Shown: one piece after another, positions 27,839-35,623 of the stretch
Layout of the letters: each line of letters begins with the position of its first letter
How positions within the stretch are numbered: the stretch's first letter is position 1
Assembly (NCBI RefSeq): GCF_000741175.1
Contig: NZ_JGYS01000009.1
Span: forward strand, 1 to 64,000
DNA: 64,000 nucleotides
Direction of reading: 5' to 3'
Source of the DNA: Bifidobacterium callitrichos DSM 23973
GTDB taxonomy: Bacteria > Actinomycetota > Actinomycetes > Actinomycetales > Bifidobacteriaceae
Made by a program: the position numbers and the translations under genes
Notes under the pieces: model-generated
The model's input: only the letters and a program-made list of their open reading frames with translations
The model's database searches: none
What the model was told of the DNA's origin: nothing

Positions 27839-28480
27839 CTAATCCTCACCGTTAATCCACATCCAAAGCGCTTGAAAACGGTTCTTTGCACCTAACTTAT
27901 TTTTGGCATTCTGCATATGCTTGCGTACCGTTGACACCGCTATATTCATCTTATGAGCAACTTCTTCATCCAACATTCCTTCGGAAGCATAATCCATCAC
28001 TTCCATTTCCTTAAACGTCAAACTATTTGCATTTCTCTGTCGCTCCTCCACAAGACGTTCATGAGCATGACAAACCGTATCAAAACCTGCGCCGCGAACA
28101 CCTTCGCGTTTTATTATATTAATACTATTAACCAAGTCAGCTTCACTATTCTTGCTGCAAATGCCTTGAGCCCCACTGTTAGCGGCCTTAATAGCATATC
28201 GCTCCACAGGAAAAGCAGTCATAGCAAGGATCGGCATCACATCAATCTTCTCTCGAATTCGACGACAAAGCACTGGACCCTGCATTCCATTCAGCGACAT
28301 ATCAACAAGTAACATATCTGGGCGACTCTTGGACTCAAGGCATAGAGGCTCAGCATCTTCACCAGAAGTCACCATCCACTTAACACCCAGTTCATCGATC
28401 AGATCTGTTAATATTTCTCGTAACGAATGCAACGAACGCTCATCATTATCAACAATCCCTACGCTAAATGATTTTGCCAT
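27839..28480 (-). CDS. Response regulator, NarL/LuxR family
   Basis: A 213-residue two-domain regulator. The receiver domain begins SFSVGIVDNDERSLHS; the phospho-acceptor Asp is in MLLVDMSLNGM, with the switch Thr in LAMTAF and Lys in CSKNSE. The LuxR-type helix-turn-helix is LTFKEMEVMDYASEGM, then VAHKMNIAVSTVRKHMQNAK. The ATG at 28480 is preferred over an upstream GTG in the same frame; the site is weak (GAAG). A TATAAT element lies 43 bases upstream. It forms an operon with the kinase and probably controls the lipoprotein/peptide genes around it. Confidence 0.88.
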   Translation of the reverse strand: MAKSFSVGIVDNDERSLHSLREILTDLIDELGVKWMVTSGEDAEPLCLESKSRPDMLLVDMSLNGMQGPVLCRRIREKIDVMPILAMTAFPVERYAIKAANSGAQGICSKNSEADLVNSINIIKREGVRGAGFDTVCHAHERLVEERQRNANSLTFKEMEVMDYASEGMLDEEVAHKMNIAVSTVRKHMQNAKNKLGAKNRFQALWMWINGED

Positions 28481-28522
28481 CTTCAATAAACCATCGCTTA
28501 GAATATAATATGACAGTAAACT

Positions 28523-28528
28523 ATTATA
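28523..28528 (-). promoter_or_regulatory. Candidate -10 element of the two-component operon
   Basis: TATAAT on the minus strand, 43 bases upstream of the regulator ATG, in a very AT-rich stretch. No convincing -35 hexamer was seen at 16-18 bp. Confidence 0.4.
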
Positions 28529-28606
28529 ACTCACTAAATGACTCTTAAAATTAGTACCTCCTCATTTCGACAGACTTATATGAAACAAACTAAAGCAGAG
28601 TTAACA

Positions 28607-29335
28607 TCACCACAATTGAGCATATGGATCACTCTGGAGACCCATATGCCAATCATTAGCGGCAAAACAGGCTCTGACCTTCGGATCCTGAATGTCGAAC
28701 TGCGAATACTTTCCTGCCCCAATCTCACTCTTGAAAGTACTGATGCTGAAATCCATCGACACCGCACCGCTTCGCTTGAGGCAATCCGCAACACCTTCTG
28801 TCTGATCGGCATATAGTGATGGATTACCTACCTGAGCGGTATACAAAGTATCGATGGCCATTATCTTCTTGCCATAGCATTCATGATAATCCTCGGCATA
28901 TTTTTCCTCCTGCTTCTGAGTACCTACCATATGCGACGGCATTTCATACACCCCGTTGGGCCATTTGATCAGCTCAAACGGCTTGTAGCCACGAGATACC
29001 ATGCAGGACTTGTAATCCGACCACGCCTTCTCGTAGTCGGATGCCGATAGTCCACCGTTCTTTTTCGCCCGCTCCAATACGGGCTTCTCGTCCTTGCTGG
29101 CCCACGTCAGCAACTGATCGATGTAATCGTTCATATTGCCTGCAAGCTTCTGACCTGGGGCGGCAGACGTCCCGCCGCCATTCCCACCGGTTGACCTGCT
29201 GGACGATGCGCCATCCGCTTGCGGCTCACTCTTGCTGGTATTACTTGAAGGAGCGCCGCAAGCAGATGACAAACAGATGCAGGCAATGATCCCAACCACC
29301 TTCATTATCGGCCTGACATAAAACGCAGTATGCAT
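28607..29335 (-). CDS. Lipoprotein, member 2 of a three-paralogue family
   Basis: A 242-residue lipoprotein. The signal peptide ends in a Cys-rich lipobox region (CICLSSAC), then a Ser/Gly linker. The family domain shows YEKAWSDYKSCMVSRGYK, KQEEKYAEDYHECYG, GNPSLYADQTEGVADCLKR and a final Cys-containing CFAAND segment. The start at 29335 follows GGAGG by 5 bases; a frame start at 29353 overlaps the stop of the upstream peptide gene (TGATG). It is in an operon with the small secreted peptide. It ends AQLW, like paralogue 3 (EQLW), unlike paralogue 1. Confidence 0.8.
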   Translation of the reverse strand: MHTAFYVRPIMKVVGIIACICLSSACGAPSSNTSKSEPQADGASSSRSTGGNGGGTSAAPGQKLAGNMNDYIDQLLTWASKDEKPVLERAKKNGGLSASDYEKAWSDYKSCMVSRGYKPFELIKWPNGVYEMPSHMVGTQKQEEKYAEDYHECYGKKIMAIDTLYTAQVGNPSLYADQTEGVADCLKRSGAVSMDFSISTFKSEIGAGKYSQFDIQDPKVRACFAANDWHMGLQSDPYAQLW

Positions 29336-29352
29336 CATTGCCTCCATCTGCA

Positions 29353-29676
29353 TCAGCCTAGGCGACCAGCCTTAGCATCATCATTATAGTTGTAAAGAGA
29401 GCCCCATTTCTCGGCAATTGCCCTCCCACCAGGGCCGGCTTCGTTATAGCTAGCAAGCCCATCCTGAATTGCACGCGCATACACACGCACAGTATGCCGA
29501 CTAGCGGAAATCGCCAAGGAATAATCCTGGCTATCGCTAGCATTAATTTCTGTGTAGCATCTGAAATCACAAGGGAGTTCTTTTGCGTTAGCAGTCATGG
29601 CACCAACACCCATAACCCCCAAGCATACCACAGAAGAGACTCCTCCAGCTATGATCCTTTTAAAGATACCATCCAT
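29353..29676 (-). CDS. Small secreted protein, possibly bacteriocin-like
   Basis: A 107-residue protein with a clear signal peptide (SSVVCLGVMGVGAMTANA, predicted cut before KELPC), giving a mature chain of about 75 residues with a CDFRC pair. The start has AAGGAG 3-4 bases upstream. The pattern HTVRVYAR, then GGRAIAEKWGSLYNYND, distantly recalls the lactococcin 972 type, but this is weak and no standard immunity/export pair is present. Its stop overlaps a start codon of lipoprotein 2, so they are probably coexpressed. It could be the signal or effector for the nearby two-component system. Confidence 0.65.
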   Translation of the reverse strand: MDGIFKRIIAGGVSSVVCLGVMGVGAMTANAKELPCDFRCYTEINASDSQDYSLAISASRHTVRVYARAIQDGLASYNEAGPGGRAIAEKWGSLYNYNDDAKAGRLG

Positions 29677-29808
29677 TCACTCCTTAAATACTCAATTATC
29701 AGAAACTATATGATTCCCGTGATTCTGATCGGCGAATCACCATTGACATCCACCGCTTCCGATCAATTTCTATGATAGCCGTTCCTCCAACGACCGCAAT
29801 CCCTCATC

Positions 29809-30365
29809 TACTCACTTTGTGCAGAACTCTTTAAATGCGCGAAAGTCCGCCCTTCATCTGTTTGCATGACACGACTCAACGGCGCTGGTAAGTCAAGCAT
29901 CTCAAGGCAGGCATGATGCCCGCAGGCGAGCTTGCGCGACTCAATCACGATCAGGAAGGCCAGAGACGAGCTCGACGTGCTGACCGGCAACGTCGAAGCC
30001 GACACCGTCGCCCCACAGCGGACCAAGCCTGAAAGGCGATTTCTGCCGCACCAAGACCGTGGATGACATCGCCACCGGATGAGCCGAGAACGCGTCTTGC
30101 AGGAACAACGCATTCGCGAACTGCTCAAGGGCGCAGGCACCGGTCGAGTCCCGTCTGCCGTTCTGCACCCGCTCCTACGACTCAGACAACGGCAGCAAGT
30201 CCGTCAACCGGGACCTGATCTCATGGTCGCACGAGCGAGACAGGACCTACGGCAATCCAGGCTTCATCTCAAACGACAGACGCGAGGAAATCGAACGGAT
30301 CTTCTGCAGAACGAACACAAAGCCACAAGTGCGCACACAGAAGATCTGTCTACACATAGTAAGTA
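29809..30365 (+). mobile_element. Degenerate insertion sequence remnant (DDE/rve-type transposase)
   Basis: Inverted ends TACTCACTTTGTGCAGAA (29809-) and TACTTACTATGTGTAGAC (complement, to 30365). Inside, the plus strand codes pieces of an integrase-core transposase: RKARDELDVLTGNVEADTVA, then after a one-base shift SGPSLKGDFCRTKTVDDIATG, a stop, and SYDSDNGSKSVNRDLISWSHERDRT (split here from one longer segment). Frameshifts, a nonsense codon and deletions make it inactive. Its 557 bases are far below a full element of this type. It separates lipoprotein 3 from the rest of the island. Confidence 0.75.
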
Positions 30366-30454
30366 GGCCGAGCAACCAACAGTGCTTTCGCTGAGCTATA
30401 ATAAAAGTGCAATCAATACAACGAAGTACAAGGTGTTAAAACGCTAATTTGACA

Positions 30455-30485
30455 GGCGAGGCTTTTAACAACAAAAGGCCTCGCC
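30455..30485 (+). promoter_or_regulatory. Hairpin in the leader of lipoprotein 3
   Basis: GGCGAGGCTTTT (30455-30466) pairs with AAAAGGCCTCGCC (30473-30485), one bulged base. A TATAAT-like -10 lies at 30397-30402, so the hairpin is in the probable 5' leader, ending 26 bases before the ATG. It lacks a following U-tract. It may control mRNA stability or translation. Confidence 0.4.
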
Positions 30486-30511
30486 ATCATTATATCTTGA
30501 AATAAGGTTTT

Positions 30512-31249
30512 ATGAAGAAAATATTTCTTGAAACACTCAACGGAGTATTACTATTTACTCTGTTGATTATGGGATTGACTGGATGCTCGGCGTCGCAGAC
30601 CGTTTCCGCGGATTCTGACGGCAGTACAACCAGCGATTTCACGAACGACGATTCCAAATCCAGTGACGGCACGCCACAGCAAGGAGCGAGAATCGCTTCG
30701 TCATTCGCCGATTACATCGATTACTGGCTAAAGAACCCCAATCTTGATCCACCACTCTCACAGCAGCAGAGAACTGTTTTGGAAACGGCAAAGCAATCCG
30801 GCGAGCTATCGATCTCCGCGTACGAACAATCATGGTCACAATACAAGTCATGCATGCTCGATAAAGGATATAAGGAAATTCTCCTCAACAGATATTCAAA
30901 CGGCATGCTCGTGGAAGCCCGCCACATCGGAGGCACCGCGAAGCAGGAGGAGAAATATGGCAGAGATCGGAACTCGTGCTTCAACACATACGTCATGTAC
31001 ATTCAAGACGTATTCGGCACGCAAAAAGGAAATCCGAATTATTACTCCAGCACTGCCGAAGGATTTGTCGACTGCCTTAAACGCAATAATCTTGTGAACC
31101 AGAAATACACAGCAGAGCAATACAGACAGGAAGCCCAAGCTGGAAAAGGCTACTCATACGACACCACCAACGCCGAGGCGAGATCATGTGAAGTCGCCAA
31201 TTACATCTTCCGCTCCACGGAAGACGATCCCACCGAACAACTGTGGTAG
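30512..31249 (+). CDS. Lipoprotein, member 3 of a three-paralogue family
   Basis: A 245-residue lipoprotein with signal MKKIFLETLNGVLLFTLLIM and lipobox LTGC (Cys25), then a Ser/Thr/Asp linker. The family domain includes YEQSWSQYKSCMLDKGYKE, KQEEKYGRDRNSCF, GNPNYYSSTAEGFVDCLKR and CEVANYIF. It is closest to paralogue 1 around GYKEILLN and CEVAN, and to paralogue 2 around KQEEKY and the C-terminal QLW. An AAGG site lies 4-5 bases upstream. Opposite strand to the other two and separated from them by an IS remnant. Function unknown. Confidence 0.8.
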   Translation: MKKIFLETLNGVLLFTLLIMGLTGCSASQTVSADSDGSTTSDFTNDDSKSSDGTPQQGARIASSFADYIDYWLKNPNLDPPLSQQQRTVLETAKQSGELSISAYEQSWSQYKSCMLDKGYKEILLNRYSNGMLVEARHIGGTAKQEEKYGRDRNSCFNTYVMYIQDVFGTQKGNPNYYSSTAEGFVDCLKRNNLVNQKYTAEQYRQEAQAGKGYSYDTTNAEARSCEVANYIFRSTEDDPTEQLW

Positions 31250-31314
31250 TCACCCGAATAGGCGTCGACACGAATACGGACCATACAGGACGCACACGCG
31301 GATTCGACAACAAA

Positions 31315-31366
31315 AACGGGTTCCTTCGGTTCATGCACGAACAGACATAAACCAAAGGAACCCGTT
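31315..31366. terminator. Bidirectional terminator between lipoprotein 3 and the sucrose transporter
   Basis: Arms 31315-31331 (AACGGGTTCCTTCGGTT) and 31350-31366 (AACCAAAGGAACCCGTT) pair over 17 bases with one mismatch. On the minus strand the stem is followed by TTTTTG, giving a good terminator for the transporter gene ending at 31402; the plus strand serves the lipoprotein. Confidence 0.75.
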
Positions 31367-31401
31367 CAAAGAAAGGATGTGCGGCGACGGCCTACCAAGA
31401 C

Positions 31402-32769
31402 CTACTTCACGTGCTTGATGCGCATGATGAGCCAGGAGGCGACAAGCACGATGACGATCGCGACGATGAACACCACCGAGTATGCCTCAGGCGGGGTCTT
31501 GGTGACGCCCATCACGGACTTGACGATCACCACGATCACCGAGGTCATCACCGAGCCGATGACGGTGGACAGCGTGTTCGCGAGGTTGAGGATGCCGAGG
31601 TCCTTGCCCGCCTCGTCCGGGTTCGGCAGGACGGAGACGTTCAGAGCCTGGTCGATCGCGTTGTAGGTGCCGTAGCCGAGGCCGGCGATACCGGCGAACA
31701 GGTACATGCCCATCTCGGAGCGGAACAGCAGCGGCATCAGCGCGCCGACGGCGAACAGACAGCTGGCGAGCGCAACCGGGACCTTCCTCATGCCGATCCT
31801 GTCGGTGAGCGGTCCGGCGGTGACGGCGGCGATCAGGGAGACGACCAGCGTGATGACGGCCATGTTGGCGATGACGGATGCGGCCTTGAGCTTGGCGTCC
31901 GGGTCGCCGGCGAAGACGTAGTCCTGGGCGATGAACAGCTGGTAGGTGTTGATCATCCAGTAGCCGCCCATCATCATCGTGCGGCCGGCGAGGGCGTAGT
32001 AGAAGTCGGGGGCGTTCTTCGGCGGGCGGAAGCGCAGCAGGACGGACTTCACGGTGATCTCCTCGCGCGGCTCGTCGACGTTGGACTTCTCACGCGGCCA
32101 GACGACGACCACGAAGATGCCGCACAGGCCGAAGATGACCATACCCATCATCCAGCCGCCGAACACACCGGCCTCGCCGCTCTTGAGCAGCTGGGCGCCG
32201 ACGAACGAACCGATGGTCTGGCCGGCGGCGATGCCGGCACCGTAGAAGCCGGAGACGGTGCCGCGGAACTTGTCGGGCACGCGATCGGACATGGTGGCGA
32301 CGTACGGGGCGAGCATCGCGTTGTAGCCGAGCTGGGCGCAGCACCACAGCACGATGATGAGGATCTGCGAGTGGGTGAACGCGATCGCGCCGATGGACAG
32401 GCCGGTGATGAGTCCGCCGACGATGATCCACGGGCTGCGCTTGCCGAAGCGGGAGCGGGTCAGGTCGGAGAACGTGCCGAAGATGACGTTGGCGAGCAGG
32501 GCGACGATAGAGCCGGCGGCGTTGACGGTGCCGAGCATCGCCTCCTTGGTGGACGGATCGATGCTTTCGAACACGTACGGCAGGATGAGCGAGCTCAGCG
32601 CCACCCACGGGATGGCGCAGGCGACGGCGGAGACGGTGAAGCCGATGCCGAGGCGGATCACCTCGGCCTTGGTCGGGCGGTGGCCGTCGGCGGAGACGGA
32701 CGGATCGTGGATCGGCGCGTTCGAGGCCAGAGCGGAGGCGTCGGGCGCGGTGGTGGTTGCATCAGCCAT
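31402..32769 (-). CDS. scrT: MFS sugar transporter, probable sucrose permease
   Basis: A 455-residue membrane carrier of about 12 helices, GPH/sucrose-symporter-like. Conserved segments: VSADGHRPTKAEVIRLGIGF before helix 1, FGTFSDLTRSRFGKRSPWI between helices 2 and 3, and SDRVPDKFRGTVSGFYGAG. It lies 60 bases after sucrose phosphorylase on the same strand, the arrangement of bifidobacterial scr loci, so sucrose import is likely. The start has AAGGGG about 9 bases upstream. A related carrier sits upstream at 35.6 kb. Confidence 0.8.
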   Translation of the reverse strand: MADATTTAPDASALASNAPIHDPSVSADGHRPTKAEVIRLGIGFTVSAVACAIPWVALSSLILPYVFESIDPSTKEAMLGTVNAAGSIVALLANVIFGTFSDLTRSRFGKRSPWIIVGGLITGLSIGAIAFTHSQILIIVLWCCAQLGYNAMLAPYVATMSDRVPDKFRGTVSGFYGAGIAAGQTIGSFVGAQLLKSGEAGVFGGWMMGMVIFGLCGIFVVVVWPREKSNVDEPREEITVKSVLLRFRPPKNAPDFYYALAGRTMMMGGYWMINTYQLFIAQDYVFAGDPDAKLKAASVIANMAVITLVVSLIAAVTAGPLTDRIGMRKVPVALASCLFAVGALMPLLFRSEMGMYLFAGIAGLGYGTYNAIDQALNVSVLPNPDEAGKDLGILNLANTLSTVIGSVMTSVIVVIVKSVMGVTKTPPEAYSVVFIVAIVIVLVASWLIMRIKHVK

Positions 32770-32828
32770 GTTGTAATCCCCTTTTGATAAATGGCTTGAT
32801 TTGGCTTGATTCAGATGGTCAGATCCGG

Positions 32829-34349
32829 TCAGGCAACGACCGGCGGATTGGCGATGAGGTCGTCGGTCTCGTGCAGGCCGGCGGAGTCGGTCCATGCGAG
32901 GGTCACGACGGACGCGGCGTTGCCGACGCCGAGGCCCTTGCCGGGCTCGAACGTGAGCGCCGCGGAGGTGGAGCCGTCGGCGGCGGTCCACGCGAAGCGG
33001 ATCGAACGGTCGGCATCGACCTCGTAGGAGAAGTCGCCGTCGAAGGCGGTGAGCTCGTTGCGGAATCGGGCGAGGGCGTTCAAGGCCTTGACGACCGGAC
33101 GCTCCAGCTGCTCGTCGACCTCGGCGGTGGAGTAGTAGTGGCGGTTGATGTCACGGCCCACGTTGGTACGGCGCAGCAGGTCCATGTCGTTCGCGCCGGC
33201 CAGGGCGCCCACGTAGTACACCTGCGGCACGCCGGGCACGAAGAACTGCACCGCGCGGGCGGCGATGTAGTGCTGGTCGTTGCAGCCGAGCGCCGAGTAG
33301 TACGTGGAGTTGACCTGGTAGAGGTCGAGGTTGCTCGCGGCGGCACCGGTAGCGGCCTGCGACTCGCCGTGCGTGTTGGCGTGGATCGTGTTGACGAGGT
33401 TGTCGACGTCCTCATCGGGCACGAGGCCCTTGAGGCTGCGGTCGAGCTGATCGGAGCCGATGTCGATCACGCCGATGCCGTCGTGCGTGTCAAGCACGGT
33501 GCAGGCGTTGTTCGGACGCACCTCGACCCAGTGGGCGAGAGCGTCGGTGCGGCCGGTGAAGATCGAGTGCAGCAGCAGCGGAGGCAGGGCGAAGTCGTAC
33601 ACGCGATCCACCTTGTGCGCGATCTCGACCTGCTTCCTGTAGTAGGAGTGCACCTCGATGAGGGTCTCGAGGCCGCGGCGCTCGCCCTCCTCCTTGATAC
33701 GTTCGATGAGCTTGAAGGTCTTCGGCGTCATGAAGCAGCTGGAGTTGGCCTCCTTGGCGCCGTAGCCGACCGCGTCGAGGCGGATGAACTTGACGTTCGA
33801 GGCGGCGAGGCGGTCGAGGATGGAGGTCAGGTACGCCCAGCCCTCGGCGGAGTCGGTGTCGATGTCGACCTGCTGCGGGGTGAACGTGGTCCACACGAGG
33901 CGCGTCTTGCCGGCCCAGTTGTAGTGGGTGAACGGCAGGCCCGGGCGCGGGCGGTAGATGCCGACGAGGTCCTCCTCGGTGGCGCCTTCCGGGAAGATGG
34001 TGCTCATCGTGAGGAACATCCTGTAGTACGGGCTCTCCTCGCCGCGCTTCATGACGTCCTGGAACTGCTCGGACTCCCAGCTCATGTGGTTGACGATGGT
34101 GTCGACCATGATGTCGTGGGTCTTGGAGAGCTCGGTGACGTCGTCCCAGCTGCCGAGGCGCGGATCGACCTTGGTGTGGTCGACCGGGTCGAAGCCGGCG
34201 TCGGCGCCGTCGAACGGCGTGAAGAACGGCAGGATGTGCACGCCCTCGTAGACGCCGTCGAAGCGGGTGCGCAGGATCTCGGTGAGGGACTTCAGATCGC
34301 CGTCACCCAGACGATCCGCATATGTGATGAGTTGGACTTTGTTCTTCAT
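32829..34349 (-). CDS. scrP: Sucrose phosphorylase (GH13)
   Basis: Cytoplasmic enzyme converting sucrose plus phosphate to glucose-1-phosphate and fructose, feeding the bifid shunt. 506 residues; the N-terminus MKNKVQLITYADRLGDG is almost that of the characterised Bifidobacterium adolescentis enzyme. Catalytic residues are visible: nucleophile Asp in FIRLDAVGYG, acid/base Glu in LIEVHSYY, and the stabilising Asp in VLDTHDGIG. First gene of the scr transcript, followed by the transporter. Twin palindromic operators lie about 75-115 bases upstream, between it and the LacI gene, so sucrose-dependent derepression is likely. Confidence 0.95.
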   Translation of the reverse strand: MKNKVQLITYADRLGDGDLKSLTEILRTRFDGVYEGVHILPFFTPFDGADAGFDPVDHTKVDPRLGSWDDVTELSKTHDIMVDTIVNHMSWESEQFQDVMKRGEESPYYRMFLTMSTIFPEGATEEDLVGIYRPRPGLPFTHYNWAGKTRLVWTTFTPQQVDIDTDSAEGWAYLTSILDRLAASNVKFIRLDAVGYGAKEANSSCFMTPKTFKLIERIKEEGERRGLETLIEVHSYYRKQVEIAHKVDRVYDFALPPLLLHSIFTGRTDALAHWVEVRPNNACTVLDTHDGIGVIDIGSDQLDRSLKGLVPDEDVDNLVNTIHANTHGESQAATGAAASNLDLYQVNSTYYSALGCNDQHYIAARAVQFFVPGVPQVYYVGALAGANDMDLLRRTNVGRDINRHYYSTAEVDEQLERPVVKALNALARFRNELTAFDGDFSYEVDADRSIRFAWTAADGSTSAALTFEPGKGLGVGNAASVVTLAWTDSAGLHETDDLIANPPVVA

Positions 34350-34424
34350 TGAAACTCCTTGTTGGGGAAGCCTTCATTGACACCGGACGGCCAACCGCTC
34401 GCCGCCCTGTTGACGAACAGTATA

Positions 34425-34463
34425 TCGAACCGGTTCGAGACAGTCAAACTCGAACCGGTTCGA
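34425..34463. promoter_or_regulatory. Twin LacI-type operators of the sucrose locus
   Basis: TCGAACCGGTTCGA occurs twice, at 34425-34438 and 34450-34463, each a perfect 14-bp palindrome with centres 25 bp apart. They lie upstream of sucrose phosphorylase and directly downstream of the LacI-family gene. The sequence fits LacI-family consensus with a central CG. Confidence 0.85.
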
Positions 34464-34502
34464 CACGCCGATGCACTGATCCGCAGACGGTCAATGCACC
34501 TT

Positions 34503-35612
34503 TCAGCGGGTGGAATAGCCCTTGCGCAGGGTCACGGGGATGAGCTCGACGGCGGAGCCGGGCAGGCGGCCGTCCGTAGGCGGCACCGGCACGTCGGCCG
34601 ATGACGCACCCGCCGCCGCGGGATCCAGATCGCTCGGCGCGGCGGAGCTTTCCTCCCCCTCGATGAGCGCGGTCATGCGCGCGGCAAGGGCGGAGGCGAT
34701 CGCATCGAAGTCCTGACATACGGCGGTCAGACGCACGCCGGCGGCGTCGGCCAGATAGGTGCCGTCGTAGGCGACCACCTGCATGTCGACGCCCGGGCGG
34801 ATGCCACGGCGCAGCATCTCCTGCACGCACAGGGACGCGCCGAAATCGGAGCTGACGACCGCATCGACGTCCACGAACCGGTCGAAGAGATCATGCACCG
34901 CGTGGGCGTACTCCTCCAGATCGTAGACCTCGCCGGCCTCGACGTACTCGTAGCGCACGCCGGCCGCCTTCAGCTCGTGCTCGAGGGTCAGGTAGTAGCG
35001 GACCGTCGGGAACGTGGTGTCCGCATCGCCCTCGCTGAGATTCTCCAGGTCGTGGAACTGCGAGCGCGGTCCGCCGACCATCACCACGTGATGCGCTCCG
35101 GTGGCGATCAGCTCCCGGGCGACGAGCCGCCCGCCCTGCTCGTGGTCGGAGCCGATCGAGGGGATGTCCGGGCCGAGATAGCGGTCGAACGCGACGACCG
35201 GCCGTCCGATCGAGGCCCAGTAGCCGACCGGATGCGCGGTGTGCGCGGCCATGACGAGTCCATCCATCATGTGCCGCTGGAGCATGTCGACGTAGTCGGC
35301 CTCGCCCTTGTCCGAATCGGCCGTGGAGCACAGCATCGTGCGCAGGCCGCGTTCGGAGAACTCGCGCTGCAGGGCGGAGGTCAGGGTCGCGAAGAACGGG
35401 TGGCGAATCGTCGGGACGATCACGCCGATGATGTTGGTGCGATTGTGGGCGAGGTTGCGCGCAAGCTCGTTGGGGATGTAGTCGAGCGCCTTCATCGCGG
35501 CCTGAACCTTGGCACGCATGTCATCCGACACGTATCCGGTGCCGTTGACGACCAATGACACAGTGCTGAGGGATACGCCGGCCTTCTTCGCCACGTCACG
35601 CATTCCGACCAT
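34503..35612 (-). CDS. scrR: LacI-family transcriptional regulator of the sucrose genes
   Basis: A 369-residue repressor. The N-terminal helix-turn-helix is MRDVAKKAGVSLSTVSLVVNG, with the hinge helix NELARNLAHNRTN, followed by a periplasmic-binding-protein-like sugar domain (IIGVIVPTIRHPFFATL). The C-terminal tail has a low-complexity Ala/Pro/Ser insert before GSAVELIPVTLRKGYSTR. It lies between a transporter gene (11 bases upstream) and sucrose phosphorylase; the twin TCGAACCGGTTCGA sites just past its stop are the expected targets. Confidence 0.88.
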   Translation of the reverse strand: MVGMRDVAKKAGVSLSTVSLVVNGTGYVSDDMRAKVQAAMKALDYIPNELARNLAHNRTNIIGVIVPTIRHPFFATLTSALQREFSERGLRTMLCSTADSDKGEADYVDMLQRHMMDGLVMAAHTAHPVGYWASIGRPVVAFDRYLGPDIPSIGSDHEQGGRLVARELIATGAHHVVMVGGPRSQFHDLENLSEGDADTTFPTVRYYLTLEHELKAAGVRYEYVEAGEVYDLEEYAHAVHDLFDRFVDVDAVVSSDFGASLCVQEMLRRGIRPGVDMQVVAYDGTYLADAAGVRLTAVCQDFDAIASALAARMTALIEGEESSAAPSDLDPAAAGASSADVPVPPTDGRLPGSAVELIPVTLRKGYSTR

Positions 35613-35623
35613 CGATCTTTACC

